Below, in pieces: positions 1-10,173 of a stretch of 44,189 nucleotides of DNA (positions are counted from its first letter, which is position 1; each line of letters starts with the position of its first letter). The notes beneath the pieces are model-generated. The model was given only the letters and a program-made list of their open reading frames with translations. It ran no database searches and was not told the DNA's origin. Where the stretch lies: the NCBI GenBank assembly GCA_002395865.1, contig DGVE01000031.1:1-44189 (forward strand), in the 5' to 3' direction. The DNA is from Lachnospiraceae bacterium UBA4292. GTDB lineage: Bacteria > Bacillota > Clostridia > Lachnospirales > Lachnospiraceae. The translations under genes were made by a program, and so were the position numbers.

Positions 1-1080
1 ATCGATCTCATACCACTTATTGTCGATCACAGCCATGCTCCACGCATGTCCGCCCTGACCGCCGTCAGCGCCCGCGTCACCCGCCATACCGCAGACCACC
101 AGAGCCATCATATCCATCTGCTGAAGAGCGTACTGGAAAGCGTGCGCGTAGCCGTCGCATACGCAGTAGTGCGGTGTGCCGTCCGAATTGCCGACGAAGG
201 GGCCGAAAGCGGTATGTCCGAAGTCGTTCTTGTTATCATTCAGTATCGCATAGTCGTAGATTCCCCAATCGATGAGCTTATCATGTACCTGAAGAGCCTT
301 CGTAGCCTCGTCCGCGTCAGTGTCGATATCCGACATGAACTCCTTGAAGGCCGCATTGAAAGCCTTCACATCCTTCTCGTAATTCTCATAGGCCTGCGCG
401 AACCAGAGGTATACGGTGTACAGGCCATCGTTATCCTGCTGATACCCCATGTTGATGCTTGTGGTGCCGTTCCAGTAGTATATCCACCACAGCTCCGGAT
501 GGTCGTCTCCTATGCCCAGCCATGCAACATAAAAATCATTGATAAACTGATCGCCGTTAGGGTCGTTCGCCGTACGGAAGGTCACGTAATGCTCTGTCGA
601 GGTGGGATCCTGCGCGAGCAGATAGAACGCGTCATAGATATCTCTCTGATCATCCGTCATGTGCTCGTAGAGCCAGTAATACTCGGCCTTGTTCTCCACC
701 TTAACCGTGGCCTTTTCCTTGTAGGCGCGCATCGCCCTGTCGATATCGGCCGCCTCCTCCTCGGAGAGCTCATCGGCCTCTATGGGTTCGATCTCTGTGA
801 GCATTCCGCCGGGTGCATCCAGATCGAAGGTGAACTCCTCGAAAGCCGAGTCGGCCGCAAGGAAAGTCGTAACGGCAGTGCTTAAATTGCCTGCCATAGC
901 GTCCCTGTCGGGTGCCGGTCCCTCGGGAGCCGTCCGGGTCGTCTCAGGAACCTGTGTTGTCTGAGCCTGTGTGTAGGTCTCAACTGTCGAATTCGTGTCG
1001 CCTCCCTTGCCCGCGCACGAGCAAAGAAGCATGGAAGCCGACAGCATGAGTGCCACAGTTTCTTTTAAGCATTTCCTCAT
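1..1080 (-). CDS. Transglutaminase-like lipoprotein, C-terminus cut by the window edge
   Basis: The reading frame is open from an ATG at 1080 to the left edge (360 codons) with no stop, so the gene is partial. The N-terminus is a lipoprotein signal (LSASMLLCSC lipobox) followed by a Thr/Pro-rich linker, so the product should be anchored outside the membrane. A transglutaminase/papain-like core is visible near the truncated end: Cys in HYCVCDGYAHAF, then His in GGHAWSMAV, then Asp in KWYEID, in the order and spacing of the Cys-His-Asp triad. Family knowledge: such secreted Clostridia proteins are cysteine proteases or cross-linking enzymes; the substrate cannot be told from the sequence. An AAAGGATG ribosome site lies about a dozen bases upstream. 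The gene follows the clostripain-like gene on the same strand but has its own likely promoter. Fairly sure of the fold, not of the reaction. Confidence 0.85.
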   Translation of the reverse strand, partial: MRKCLKETVALMLSASMLLCSCAGKGGDTNSTVETYTQAQTTQVPETTRTAPEGPAPDRDAMAGNLSTAVTTFLAADSAFEEFTFDLDAPGGMLTEIEPIEADELSEEEAADIDRAMRAYKEKATVKVENKAEYYWLYEHMTDDQRDIYDAFYLLAQDPTSTEHYVTFRTANDPNGDQFINDFYVAWLGIGDDHPELWWIYYWNGTTSINMGYQQDNDGLYTVYLWFAQAYENYEKDVKAFNAAFKEFMSDIDTDADEATKALQVHDKLIDWGIYDYAILNDNKNDFGHTAFGPFVGNSDGTPHYCVCDGYAHAFQYALQQMDMMALVVCGMAGDAGADGGQGGHAWSMAVIDNKWYEID

Positions 1081-1166
1081 GGTATCCACATCCTTTCTGC
1101 GTTCGGTTATTCCATTATCCGCTGTCAATGTTCATGTTCTTCTGCCAAACATATTTACATATTTCC

Positions 1167-1195
1167 ATTCTACCATCAATGGCAGAATCAGTCAA
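1167..1195 (-). promoter_or_regulatory. Predicted sigma-A promoter of the transglutaminase-like gene
   Basis: On the minus strand TTGACT (1190-1195) and TAGAAT (1167-1172) are separated by 17 bases. The -35 box overlaps the stop codon of the upstream clostripain-like gene. Inferred from consensus match only. Confidence 0.5.
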
Positions 1196-4100
1196 TCACA
1201 TACGGCCAGTTATTGCGAAGAACATAGCCGATGAGGGGTGATTCAGCCGAAAAATGCAGCACTATTCTGAAGTCTTTGTCGTAGCCGTACACAGTATAGG
1301 TGTTAAATGCCCTGCTGCGTATGACCTTCACGCTGTCAGGCAGGTACACATCCGACAGATTCGCGCAGCTGTAGAAGGCCATGCCGGCTATCTCACTGAT
1401 GCCATCGGGCACACTCACAGCTCCTTTCGCGCAGGCGGGACACATAACAAGTGTATGCCCTGACTTATCCGTAAGGAAGCCGTCGCGCGAAGCGTACTCA
1501 GGATTGTTCGCGCTGACGGTGTACTCTGAAACGGGCAGGCCGCCGAATGCATTGCCCGCGATGGACGTGAGATTATCGCCTATCTCCAGAGTGAAGCTCT
1601 CGCCGTCGCGAAGCACATCGCCGTACACCGAAAAAGCGGATTCTCCGATGATGCGAAGTGTATCCGGAAGCGTGATATATGCAACGGGAGTGTCAGAGAA
1701 TGCATGCTCGCATATCTCCTCCACGCCCTCAAAAAGCTCCAGCTCTCCAAGAGCACTGCAGTACGAAAACGCATATCTTCCTATGGTGGAGGCGCCGGTG
1801 GATACGGATGTGATAAAGGGAGATCCGAAGAAGGCCATGTCGCCTATCTTCTCCACCGTGGATGGCAGATCGATATCACCCGTGAGTCCCGTGTAGAGGA
1901 ACGCGCAGGTACCTATGGTCTCGAGCCCCTCCGAAAGCTTTACGGTTTCAAGCGTGTAGCAGTATGAAAAAGCGTTGGCGGCGATGATCTTCACGGATGA
2001 AGGTATCTCCACAGACGTCATGGGTATGCCCTGAAATGCGAGAGTTCCTATCGCGAAGGTGCCGTCGGGTATGATCACATGTCCGGTCTCATCGGGCATG
2101 GTGGCCGCTATCAGTATCATGTATTCGTTCGAGTAGAGCATGCCGCCCACCTCGATGTAGCTTAAATTGCCCTCCTCGATATCAAAGTCGTATATCGCCA
2201 CGCCCGCGAACGCTCCCGGCGCGATGTGGTCCAGAGTCTTCGGTATATTTACACCGTTTATAAATCTGCAGCCGTACCCGAGCGCCCTCTCACCCAGGTC
2301 CTCCAGATAAGGAGGAAGGTGATCAAAAGGCACGGAGCAGTCCGCAAATGCCCTGTCCCCTATCACTCTCACGCTGTCGGGAAGCTGTGTATAAAGCTCC
2401 GAGCAGCCCGCAAACGCGTCCGCGGATATGATCTGAACGCCATCCGGTATGATGACCTCATGAAGTATGCTTCCGCTTATCTCCACAAGGGAATTCAGCC
2501 CGTTTCCTATGGTCTTCACATGGAGCCCGTTCACGGTATCGGGTATCACGAGCACCTCATCCGTGCCGTCGTATCCGACAAGTGTCGCCGCGTTATCGGT
2601 CAGCAGCCACCTGAGCACACCGTTTTCGGTATCCGCGGAGTATTCGTCCCTCACAGGATCCATATCACGGGAGGTCGCGAAGCCCTTCAGGTCCGCGTAT
2701 TCCTGCGCGCATGAGTCCGCGCTGCAGTGAATGATTATATCGTCCGAAAAGATCGTCGCACCGCTTATCCTCTTCACGCTGTCGGGTATGTAGAGATGGC
2801 AGGGATAGCTGTCGTAGGCCAGATTGATCTGCCCTATCTGCTCCATCAGACTCATATCCAGATCGTACACTCCGTCCGGAACTATATACGTCTTTAGCTT
2901 TCCTGTCGCAAAATCCACCATCGCGTCCCCGGAGGCGGTGAGCAGAGCCCCCTCGCGGCTCATGTAACGTGAATTTGCTTCACTCACAGTGTAGCTCTTC
3001 TCAAGAAAGCCGGTGAATGCCTCCGTACCTATGTAGCTGACATTATCTCCTATGTAAATGCTCTGCGGCCCTCGCTTTTCGTATGCCGTTATCACCGAGT
3101 ACCACCGGCCTGAGAAGGCGTAGTGGCCTATGCTGCACAGGCAGTCGGGCAGCATGGGCATCTGAAGGTTTTTCGTATCGTAAAAGGCATAGTTTTCTAT
3201 CGTCACCAATCCGTCCGGAAGCACTATGCTCTCAAGCCTGCTTCCCGAGAAACAGTCCGAGCCTATGACAGTGGTCATGGAATCCACGGTGTAGCTGCCC
3301 GTAAGCGCCTGCGGATATGCTATCATCAGGCTCCTGTCGGCAGTGTACAGTCCGCCCCCCTCAAGAGCATATGAGCTGTTGCCGGGAGCCAGCTCTATCT
3401 GAGAAAGCGAGCTGCAGCAGGCCGCTATTCCCTTGCCTATCCTCTGCACAGCGGCCGGAATATCCATTCTTTCGAGGCTCGCGCACATCGCAAAAGCGTA
3501 GTCGCCTATATACTCCACTCCGTCCGGAAGCTGCGCGCCATTCAGCTTTTCACAGCTTGCGAATGCACCGGGGCCTATCATCTTAAGTCCTGCGGGAAGA
3601 GTAATGCTCTCCAGATCAAGACAGTAATAGAATGCCCTGGCGCCGATATCCGTTACACTATCCGGTATCACCACTGTCCTCACCGGATAATACGGGTTCT
3701 CATCGTACTCCAAGTGCCTTGAAAACGCATCGGGACCTATCTCAGTCACAGGCACCCCGTTAACATATCCCGGCAGGTTAAGCGAGGTATCATTTCCGCT
3801 GTAGGAAATGATCTTCGCGTGGTCGGAGTATACGCAGCACTCCATGCTGCCCTTATCCGTGGGCACGCTCACGATATCGAAAGCCCTCTGAGGCTCTATC
3901 GGTGTCAGATCCGCGACATAGAGATTGCCTGCCGCATCCTCTATGGTAAGAACATAATAAAGACTCTCGCAAACTTCAGATGCGCGCACTCCCTTGAAGG
4001 AGAAGGTCCTCGAAAGCGCATGAAAGCTCGTCGCATTGACATCGCCGTCCTTCCACTCGGACACGGGAAGAAGCTCCCCATCGGCCGACCACACGGGAAG

Positions 4101-6110
4101 CTTGTCGTAGTAATAGTAGAATACCCCGTCGTAATGCTCCGCATCCACGGTCTGCTTACCCGAGGCCTCGACCTCCTGCGCGGCGCCGTTGACCGTCTTT
4201 AAAAACACTTCGCCGCTTGCAATATCCTCCTGAAGTACCGCACTGATGCTTACGGCATCGGTCGTGGGGCGGTCATAGAAGTTGATGCCACCCGTCGAGA
4301 GTCTGGTGTCACAGGTAGTGTATATCCTTCTTCTCTCACCCGACTCCGTCTCGGTCACGGGCCACAGAGCCTCCTCGCCCTCCGTCACCATCGCCACGAG
4401 GACGGGATCTGCCGGCAGTCTTATCACACCGTCATCATCCGGCCAGACCGCGCAGTGGCTCTTTAAGCGGTAGTAACTGCCGTCCGCCGTCTGCGCTATG
4501 ATGTCGTAGCTTGCCGACACCATCTTCTCCAGAACGTCCCCGTCAAGGGCGAGCTCGTAGCCGTCCTGCGTCGCCGCCGGCTGCGAAAAGCGCCAGTCAT
4601 TTTTCCTGCCTGTCTGCCATTTCCTGCTCACATTTTTCAGCAGGTTCTGATAATCCCTGTTTATGGCGAGGCCGAAATATATATCCCGCATCTCGTAGTA
4701 CTGTGAGCGGTTTCCCGAAGGGTAGTACACAGTCGCCCCGCCGGCGCCCTCGACATTCGAATAGTTCTTCACTATAAGAGCGTCAATGCTCTCGGACAGC
4801 GGCGCACTGTTGATTCCGGTGCTCTCCCCGAGCCTTCCCGCAAAGCTCTTTGCATCGACGAGATCGTAGTAGAACGCATCCGGATCCTCTGCCCTCCCCG
4901 TTGCGCCAAAGCTTAAAGCCTGCGTCCTCGCCTGCGAAAGGCCGGTGAAGCCGCCTCGGTTGATCAGACCGGTCATTTCATTCGAGACACGGGACAGAGC
5001 CGACTGAACAGCTCCTGTCTTTGAAAGATCTGCCATCGAGAGAGTCACATCGGGATCATAGTAGGCGCTTCTCTTCACATCATAATAGTCCCTGAAGCTG
5101 TCGATTATCCGCGAACCTACAGTCAGCACGTCGCGGCTCACATTCAACACGCTGAGGAAGTGATAGTCCCATCCGTCACCGGGCTCCAGCTCCTCTGAGC
5201 CTATATAATAATCCGCGTAATCTGACCACGCGGTCATCGTCTCTATATTGCCCATGAGGCAGGCGTCAAAACCCACGAAGTCCAGCTGAGGCGCACCCGC
5301 GAAAATCGTGCCGTTCATGGCATCCTTCATCTCCGAGAGGAGCAGGCCATCGCCTCCGAAGAGCTCATCACAGCCGAAGCCCCACAAAGGTCCGCCGCCG
5401 TGATCCCACATGATGAGCGCATAGTGCTGCGCGGGGTACATCTCGGTCGCGAAATTCACAAAACTCCTGAGAGTCTCAGGAGCGCCCATGTCCGCGTTCC
5501 TGCGCGTCCTCGCGACGACTCTCTCACTCACGGGAAGGCTCATGTCTATGACGCAGTTGCTGTCGCAGGGCACGAAGGACTGCCATCTCGCGCTTCCTCC
5601 CGTGTAGAGTATCAGATTTACATCGTCATACAAAAGACCTGATGCCTCCATCTCCCTTATATCCGCGCTTGCAGCACCGAGAGTGCTCTCCAGATTCGAC
5701 CCCACCATATATATCATCAGGGTATAATCCTTCTTATCATGCTTCGAAGTAAATATTCTCGTGATCTCGCCGCTTCCGGGCTCATACTCCTGGTTCTTCT
5801 TGGCAAGCGCTCTGCTGTACTCATTGTCGCCGCCCTCATATGGCACATCCGTCTCATCTACAGCCGGATCGGTATAGTCGACAACATCCGGCAGTGTAAC
5901 ATCCTCCTGCGAGGGTATGATTATTTCGCTCTGCGCACTCGTCTCCTGATCGGGTTCCCGCGTCTCGGGGGATGCGGTCTGCACCTCTGACTGTACGGGA
6001 TATGCCTCGGATGTGGACTCGTCGGTACCATCCGCGTGGCCTGCGCAGGCGACAAGCAGAAGTGACGTACTCATTATCGCGGCGATTCTTTTGATCGTAC
6101 TGTAACTCAT
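1188..6110 (-). CDS. Clostripain-family (C11) peptidase fused to BspA-type leucine-rich repeats, lipoprotein
   Basis: 1640 residues. Lipobox LLLVAC with Cys22, then an acidic/Thr-rich linker to about 120. Residues about 128-500 match peptidase family C11: YTLMIYMVGSNLES (128-142), catalytic His237 in MWDHGGG and catalytic Cys284 in FVGFDACLMGN. From about 760 to the end there are many leucine-rich repeats of the BspA/LRR_5 type, with the recurring pattern IPDSVTxIGxxAFxxCxxLxxI. The protein is predicted to be a surface-anchored cysteine endopeptidase (family preference Arg/Lys) with a repeat domain for binding host, plant or cell-surface ligands. The start is 4 bp after the uvrC stop, with its AGGTG ribosome site inside the uvrC 3' end, so the two are probably co-transcribed. 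The fusion is unusual in size; both catalytic residues are present, so it should be active. Confidence 0.92.
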   Translation of the reverse strand: MSYSTIKRIAAIMSTSLLLVACAGHADGTDESTSEAYPVQSEVQTASPETREPDQETSAQSEIIIPSQEDVTLPDVVDYTDPAVDETDVPYEGGDNEYSRALAKKNQEYEPGSGEITRIFTSKHDKKDYTLMIYMVGSNLESTLGAASADIREMEASGLLYDDVNLILYTGGSARWQSFVPCDSNCVIDMSLPVSERVVARTRRNADMGAPETLRSFVNFATEMYPAQHYALIMWDHGGGPLWGFGCDELFGGDGLLLSEMKDAMNGTIFAGAPQLDFVGFDACLMGNIETMTAWSDYADYYIGSEELEPGDGWDYHFLSVLNVSRDVLTVGSRIIDSFRDYYDVKRSAYYDPDVTLSMADLSKTGAVQSALSRVSNEMTGLINRGGFTGLSQARTQALSFGATGRAEDPDAFYYDLVDAKSFAGRLGESTGINSAPLSESIDALIVKNYSNVEGAGGATVYYPSGNRSQYYEMRDIYFGLAINRDYQNLLKNVSRKWQTGRKNDWRFSQPAATQDGYELALDGDVLEKMVSASYDIIAQTADGSYYRLKSHCAVWPDDDGVIRLPADPVLVAMVTEGEEALWPVTETESGERRRIYTTCDTRLSTGGINFYDRPTTDAVSISAVLQEDIASGEVFLKTVNGAAQEVEASGKQTVDAEHYDGVFYYYYDKLPVWSADGELLPVSEWKDGDVNATSFHALSRTFSFKGVRASEVCESLYYVLTIEDAAGNLYVADLTPIEPQRAFDIVSVPTDKGSMECCVYSDHAKIISYSGNDTSLNLPGYVNGVPVTEIGPDAFSRHLEYDENPYYPVRTVVIPDSVTDIGARAFYYCLDLESITLPAGLKMIGPGAFASCEKLNGAQLPDGVEYIGDYAFAMCASLERMDIPAAVQRIGKGIAACCSSLSQIELAPGNSSYALEGGGLYTADRSLMIAYPQALTGSYTVDSMTTVIGSDCFSGSRLESIVLPDGLVTIENYAFYDTKNLQMPMLPDCLCSIGHYAFSGRWYSVITAYEKRGPQSIYIGDNVSYIGTEAFTGFLEKSYTVSEANSRYMSREGALLTASGDAMVDFATGKLKTYIVPDGVYDLDMSLMEQIGQINLAYDSYPCHLYIPDSVKRISGATIFSDDIIIHCSADSCAQEYADLKGFATSRDMDPVRDEYSADTENGVLRWLLTDNAATLVGYDGTDEVLVIPDTVNGLHVKTIGNGLNSLVEISGSILHEVIIPDGVQIISADAFAGCSELYTQLPDSVRVIGDRAFADCSVPFDHLPPYLEDLGERALGYGCRFINGVNIPKTLDHIAPGAFAGVAIYDFDIEEGNLSYIEVGGMLYSNEYMILIAATMPDETGHVIIPDGTFAIGTLAFQGIPMTSVEIPSSVKIIAANAFSYCYTLETVKLSEGLETIGTCAFLYTGLTGDIDLPSTVEKIGDMAFFGSPFITSVSTGASTIGRYAFSYCSALGELELFEGVEEICEHAFSDTPVAYITLPDTLRIIGESAFSVYGDVLRDGESFTLEIGDNLTSIAGNAFGGLPVSEYTVSANNPEYASRDGFLTDKSGHTLVMCPACAKGAVSVPDGISEIAGMAFYSCANLSDVYLPDSVKVIRSRAFNTYTVYGYDKDFRIVLHFSAESPLIGYVLRNNWPYVID

Positions 6111-6114
6111 ACAA

Positions 6115-7962
6115 TTACACCTCGTGTAAAAACCTGTAAACAGCTTCAGCGGACGGCCTGTTCATGCCGTCTGCCTTCGCTATCTCCTCCACCGAAGCGT
6201 TCTTCAGCTCCTCCATGGAGGAAAACGCTGCCATAAGAGCCTTTCTTCTCTTCTCCCCTATACCGGGTATGTCCAGAAGCACCGAGCGGGTCTGCGCGGC
6301 GCTCCTTAAGGACTTATGGTACTCTATCGCAAATCTGTGAGTCTCGTCCTGTATCCTTGTGATGAGCTTGAAGCACTCTCCCTGAGTGTCGATGGGTATC
6401 TCCACGTTTTTGTAGTAGAGCCCCCTCGTCCTGTGGCGGTCATCCTTCACCATTCCTGCCACGGGTATGTCGAGCCCCAGCTTCTCAAGCACGCTCTCGC
6501 AGATATTCACCTGTCCCCTTCCGCCGTCCATCAGTATGATGTCCGGAAGGCGGTCGAAACCCTTGCTGCCGCCCTTTGCCCTCTCGAATCTCCTCGTGAG
6601 TACCTCCTCCATGGAGGCGTAGTCATTTATTCCCTGCACCCACTTGATCTTGAACTTGCGGTAATCCGCCTTCTTCGGCCTTCCGTTCTCGTAGACCACC
6701 ATCGAGCCGACGCTCTCAAAGCCTCCCGTATTCGATATATCGAAGGATTCCGTCCTGACCAGCCCGCAAAGTCCCAGATACTCCCCGAGCTCCCTCATCG
6801 CGCCCAGAGTCCTCTCCTCCTCGCGCTTAAGCTTCAGGCTGTCCTGCGTGAGCACGAGGGCAGCATTCCTCTTTGCGAGCTCGAGCAGTTTTTCCTTGTC
6901 GCCCTTCTTCGGGGCATGTATGTAGACCTTCGCGCCGCGCCTTGATGATAGCCAGTCCGCCACCGCGTCCGCTCCGTCTATATCGCATGGAATAAGAATC
7001 TCGTACGGTATGAATGGAGTGCCTGAGTAGTACTGTTTTATGAAATTCTCTATGATCTCGGTCTCCTCCTCGCCCTCGGGGATGCTCATGTGGAAATGCT
7101 CCCTGCCTATCATCTGCCCCTCGCGCACGAAGAATACCTGTACCACCGCCTCGTTTTTCTCAACAGCACAGGCAATGACATCTCGGTCCTTAAGACTCTG
7201 TGTATTCGTCACCTTCTGCGATACCGCTATGTGGTCTATGGAGTTTAAAAGTTCACGATATCCCGCCGCCTCCTCGAACTCCAGAGCCTCTGCAGCCGCA
7301 TTCATCTTCTCCTTCACCAGATTTTTTACAGGCTCCACATGGCCTGAGAGGAAGGAGAGCGCCTTCTCCACATTCTTCTTGTACTCCTCGGAGCTGATAT
7401 AACCCTGGCACGGCGCGGCACACTGGTGGATATGATAGTTCAGGCAGGGCCTCTCCCTGCCCTCCTGCTCCGGAAGGGCTCTGTTGCAGCTTCTGATCAT
7501 AAAAAGCTTCTGCAGAAGCTCTATGGCGTCCTTGACGGCGCCCGCGCTCGTAAAAGGCCCGAAGTATTTCGCGCCGTCGCGCTTCATCTGCCTGGCAATC
7601 CTGATGCGCGGGTAGGCCTCGCTCACATCCACGCGGATGAACGGGTAGGCCTTGTCGTCCTTTAACATCGTGTTGTACTTCGGGCGATGCTCCTTTATCA
7701 GATTGCACTCCAAAACCAGTGCCTCCGTCTCGGAGTCGGTGATGATGTACTCAAATCTCGTTATCTGGCTCACCATCCTCAGTATCTTCGGGCTTTTTCC
7801 TCTTGAGCTCTGAAAATACTGCCTCACGCGGTTTTTGAGCACCACAGCCTTGCCTATGTATATTATCTCGTCCTTCTGCCCGTGCATTATGTAGACGCCG
7901 GGCTTATCCGGAAGCTTCTTCAGCTCCTCTTCCAGTTTGAAATCTTCGTTCATATCGCGCAC
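6115..7962 (-). CDS. uvrC: Excinuclease ABC subunit C
   Basis: 615 residues, normal length for UvrC, the nuclease that makes both incisions in nucleotide excision repair with UvrA and UvrB. GIY-YIG nuclease at about 18-95 ([27 protein letters not shown]), the CxxPC-type cluster around [12 protein letters not shown] motif around [17 protein letters not shown] for UvrB contact, RNase H-like nuclease in the middle ([18 protein letters not shown]) and a C-terminal helix-hairpin-helix ([16 protein letters not shown]). The frame opens with GTG at 7962; an ATG nine bases downstream (7953) is an equally possible start, and neither has a strong ribosome site. It lies 44 bp after ftsH and 4 bp before the clostripain-like gene. 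Confidence 0.96.
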   Translation of the reverse strand: MRDMNEDFKLEEELKKLPDKPGVYIMHGQKDEIIYIGKAVVLKNRVRQYFQSSRGKSPKILRMVSQITRFEYIITDSETEALVLECNLIKEHRPKYNTMLKDDKAYPFIRVDVSEAYPRIRIARQMKRDGAKYFGPFTSAGAVKDAIELLQKLFMIRSCNRALPEQEGRERPCLNYHIHQCAAPCQGYISSEEYKKNVEKALSFLSGHVEPVKNLVKEKMNAAAEALEFEEAAGYRELLNSIDHIAVSQKVTNTQSLKDRDVIACAVEKNEAVVQVFFVREGQMIGREHFHMSIPEGEEETEIIENFIKQYYSGTPFIPYEILIPCDIDGADAVADWLSSRRGAKVYIHAPKKGDKEKLLELAKRNAALVLTQDSLKLKREEERTLGAMRELGEYLGLCGLVRTESFDISNTGGFESVGSMVVYENGRPKKADYRKFKIKWVQGINDYASMEEVLTRRFERAKGGSKGFDRLPDIILMDGGRGQVNICESVLEKLGLDIPVAGMVKDDRHRTRGLYYKNVEIPIDTQGECFKLITRIQDETHRFAIEYHKSLRSAAQTRSVLLDIPGIGEKRRKALMAAFSSMEELKNASVEEIAKADGMNRPSAEAVYRFLHEV

Positions 7963-7970
7963 TTAGTCAA

Positions 7971-7994
7971 ATGGCACGGCAGACGCCGTGCCAT
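7971..7994 (-). terminator. Hairpin after ftsH
   Basis: A perfect 10-bp inverted repeat, ATGGCACGGC / GCCGTGCCAT, with a 4-base loop lies just past the ftsH stop. The minus-strand sequence after it (TTGACTAAG) lacks a clear U run, so this may be a weak terminator or an mRNA 3' end stabiliser that allows read-through into uvrC. Confidence 0.5.
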
Positions 7995-8006
7995 TATGTT
8001 ATTTCG

Positions 8007-10016
8007 TTAAACCTCTTGTGTTGTTTCAGTATTCTCTGAAACCGCTTCTGCAGCGGTATCCACAGACAGGGTCTCCCCGGCTGAAGTCTGGGCAGTCACT
8101 GTACCGGAAGCGGCATCCTCATGCGCTTCCTTTGCAGGCTGATCTGAAGCAGCCTCCTGCGAAGCTATCTTCTCCCCGCGCATGAGCTTCATAAACTCCG
8201 CACCGGTGATGGTCTCCTTCTCGATGAGGAATGCCGCGATCCTGTCCATGACCTCGCGGTTGTCCTCTATCTTCTTCTTGGCGGCCTCGTAAGCCTCGGA
8301 GATCATCCTCATGACCTCCTTGTCTATCTCGGCAGCTGTGGTCTCGGAGCAGTTGAGTGCCTTCTGTCCCGACAGGTACTGGCTCTCCACGGTCTCAAGT
8401 GCGACCATTCCGAACTTCTTGCTCATACCATAGATGGTTATCATGGATCTGGCAAGATTCGTCGCCTTCTCGATATCGTTTGATGCGCCCGTGGTGATCG
8501 AATTGAATACGACCTCCTCAGCTGCGCGTCCGCCCATAAGTCCCTCGAGCATGGCCTTGAGCTCTGCCTCGGAATTGAGGAACTTCTCCTCCTCAGGTGT
8601 CTGCATTACATAGCCGAGAGCTCCCATGGTCCTGGGCACGATGGTGATCTTCTGTACCGGCTCGGCGTCCTTATTCAGCGCATTCACCAGCGCGTGTCCG
8701 ACCTCGTGGTAGGACACTATCCTTCTCTCCTCGGGGCTCATGATGCGGTCCTTCTTCTCCTTGCCGACGAGCACTACCTCGACCGCCTCTAAAAGATCCT
8801 TCTGGTTGACCACGTTCCTGCCCTGTTTTACGGCATTGATGGCGGCCTCATTGATCATGTTCGCGAGATCCGATCCCACGGCACCGCTCGTGGCCAGGGC
8901 TATAGCCTCGAAATCCACGGACTCATCCATGAGGACATCCTTCGCGTGTACCTTGAGAGTATTTATACGTCCCTTCAGATCGGGCTTGTCGACGATTATC
9001 CTTCTGTCAAAACGGCCCGGACGAAGGAGAGCCTTGTCGAGTATCTCAGGCCTGTTGGTCGCTGCAAGTATGAATACACCCTTCGAGGTGTCGAAGCCGT
9101 CCATCTCCGCAAGCAGCTGGTTGAGCGTCTGCTCCCTCTCGTCATTGCCTCCGCCGTAGCGGCTGTCACGGCTCTTGCCGATGGCATCGATCTCGTCGAT
9201 GAATATGATGCAGGGTGCCTCCTGCTGCGCGAGCTTGAAGAGCTCTCTCACACGCGACGCGCCGACGCCGACGAACATCTCCACAAAATCCGAACCGGAT
9301 ATGGAGAAGAAGGGCACATGTGCCTCACCCGCTACCGCCTTCGCAAGCAGAGTCTTACCGGTTCCGGGAGGGCCAACCAACAGTGCGCCCTTGGGCAGCT
9401 TCGCACCGATATTCTGGTACCTGCCGGGGTTGTGAAGGAAGTCCACGATCTCCGTGAGCGATTCCTTCGCCTCATCCTGTCCGGCCACATCCTTGAAGGA
9501 GACGCCTGTGGATTTCTGCATATCGTATTTCTTTGCATTGCTCCTGCCAAACGATGGACCTCCCACCTTCTTCATCATGAAGCTCAGGAACAAAAAGCAA
9601 AGAAGTATCGGAACCACATAGTAAATTATGAATGTGATGATGCTTGAATTCGTATTCGGAATATTGCCCTTGATCTGAGCACCGGAATCCACAAGCTTCT
9701 GTGTGAGCGTGTCATCGCTTACATATCCCGTGTAGTATGTCACAGTATAGGGAACTGTCGCATCCGTCTTATAGCCCTCGACCGGTGTGATGACTATCTT
9801 GTCGGAATCGAAGTACACTTCCTTGACCTGCTTCTTCTCTATCATCCCCAGAAACTCGGTGTATGTGATCTCTACATTCGTCTTGCTCTCAACGAACCTC
9901 GAAAGCATGGATACCACCGTCAGTACCAGACATGTGGCTATTATGAGCACCACTATGGTCTGGATATTCTTCGGGGATTTGTTATTCTGCGGTTCTTTGT
10001 TGCCGTTGTTATCCAA
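8007..10016 (-). CDS. ftsH: ATP-dependent zinc metalloprotease FtsH
   Basis: 669 residues from the start chosen here. FtsH is a membrane AAA+ protease that removes misfolded membrane proteins and some regulators. Two membrane segments (about 20-38 and 126-146) flank an external domain; the AAA module has Walker A GPPGTGKT (215-222) and Walker B IIFIDEID (270-277); the zinc site HEVGH is at 437-441. The C-terminus has a low-complexity acidic/Thr tail of about 60 residues, as is common in Clostridia. The TTG at 10016 is preferred because GGGGGAGG lies five bases ahead of it; the open frame reaches another TTG at 10046, which has no ribosome site. Confidence 0.97.
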   Translation of the reverse strand: MDNNGNKEPQNNKSPKNIQTIVVLIIATCLVLTVVSMLSRFVESKTNVEITYTEFLGMIEKKQVKEVYFDSDKIVITPVEGYKTDATVPYTVTYYTGYVSDDTLTQKLVDSGAQIKGNIPNTNSSIITFIIYYVVPILLCFLFLSFMMKKVGGPSFGRSNAKKYDMQKSTGVSFKDVAGQDEAKESLTEIVDFLHNPGRYQNIGAKLPKGALLVGPPGTGKTLLAKAVAGEAHVPFFSISGSDFVEMFVGVGASRVRELFKLAQQEAPCIIFIDEIDAIGKSRDSRYGGGNDEREQTLNQLLAEMDGFDTSKGVFILAATNRPEILDKALLRPGRFDRRIIVDKPDLKGRINTLKVHAKDVLMDESVDFEAIALATSGAVGSDLANMINEAAINAVKQGRNVVNQKDLLEAVEVVLVGKEKKDRIMSPEERRIVSYHEVGHALVNALNKDAEPVQKITIVPRTMGALGYVMQTPEEEKFLNSEAELKAMLEGLMGGRAAEEVVFNSITTGASNDIEKATNLARSMITIYGMSKKFGMVALETVESQYLSGQKALNCSETTAAEIDKEVMRMISEAYEAAKKKIEDNREVMDRIAAFLIEKETITGAEFMKLMRGEKIASQEAASDQPAKEAHEDAASGTVTAQTSAGETLSVDTAAEAVSENTETTQEV

Positions 10017-10110
10017 AGCATCCTCCCCCTGCGGCCCGCGCCGCAATGAAATCCGTTACATTATAAGTATTTTTTCCTCTAAAATCAATAAACAATAGCT
10101 AAAAATGATT

Positions 10111-10143
10111 AAAAAAAGGTCCTTTGCGACCGCAAAAGACCTT
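10111..10143 (-). terminator. Intrinsic terminator of the hybrid histidine kinase gene
   Basis: A 13-bp stem with one mismatch (10116-10128 with 10131-10143) is followed on the minus strand by seven T residues, directly downstream of the kinase stop at 10174. Confidence 0.88.
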
Positions 10144-10173
10144 AACATTATCTTAAGACGTGCCTTTTTGGAG

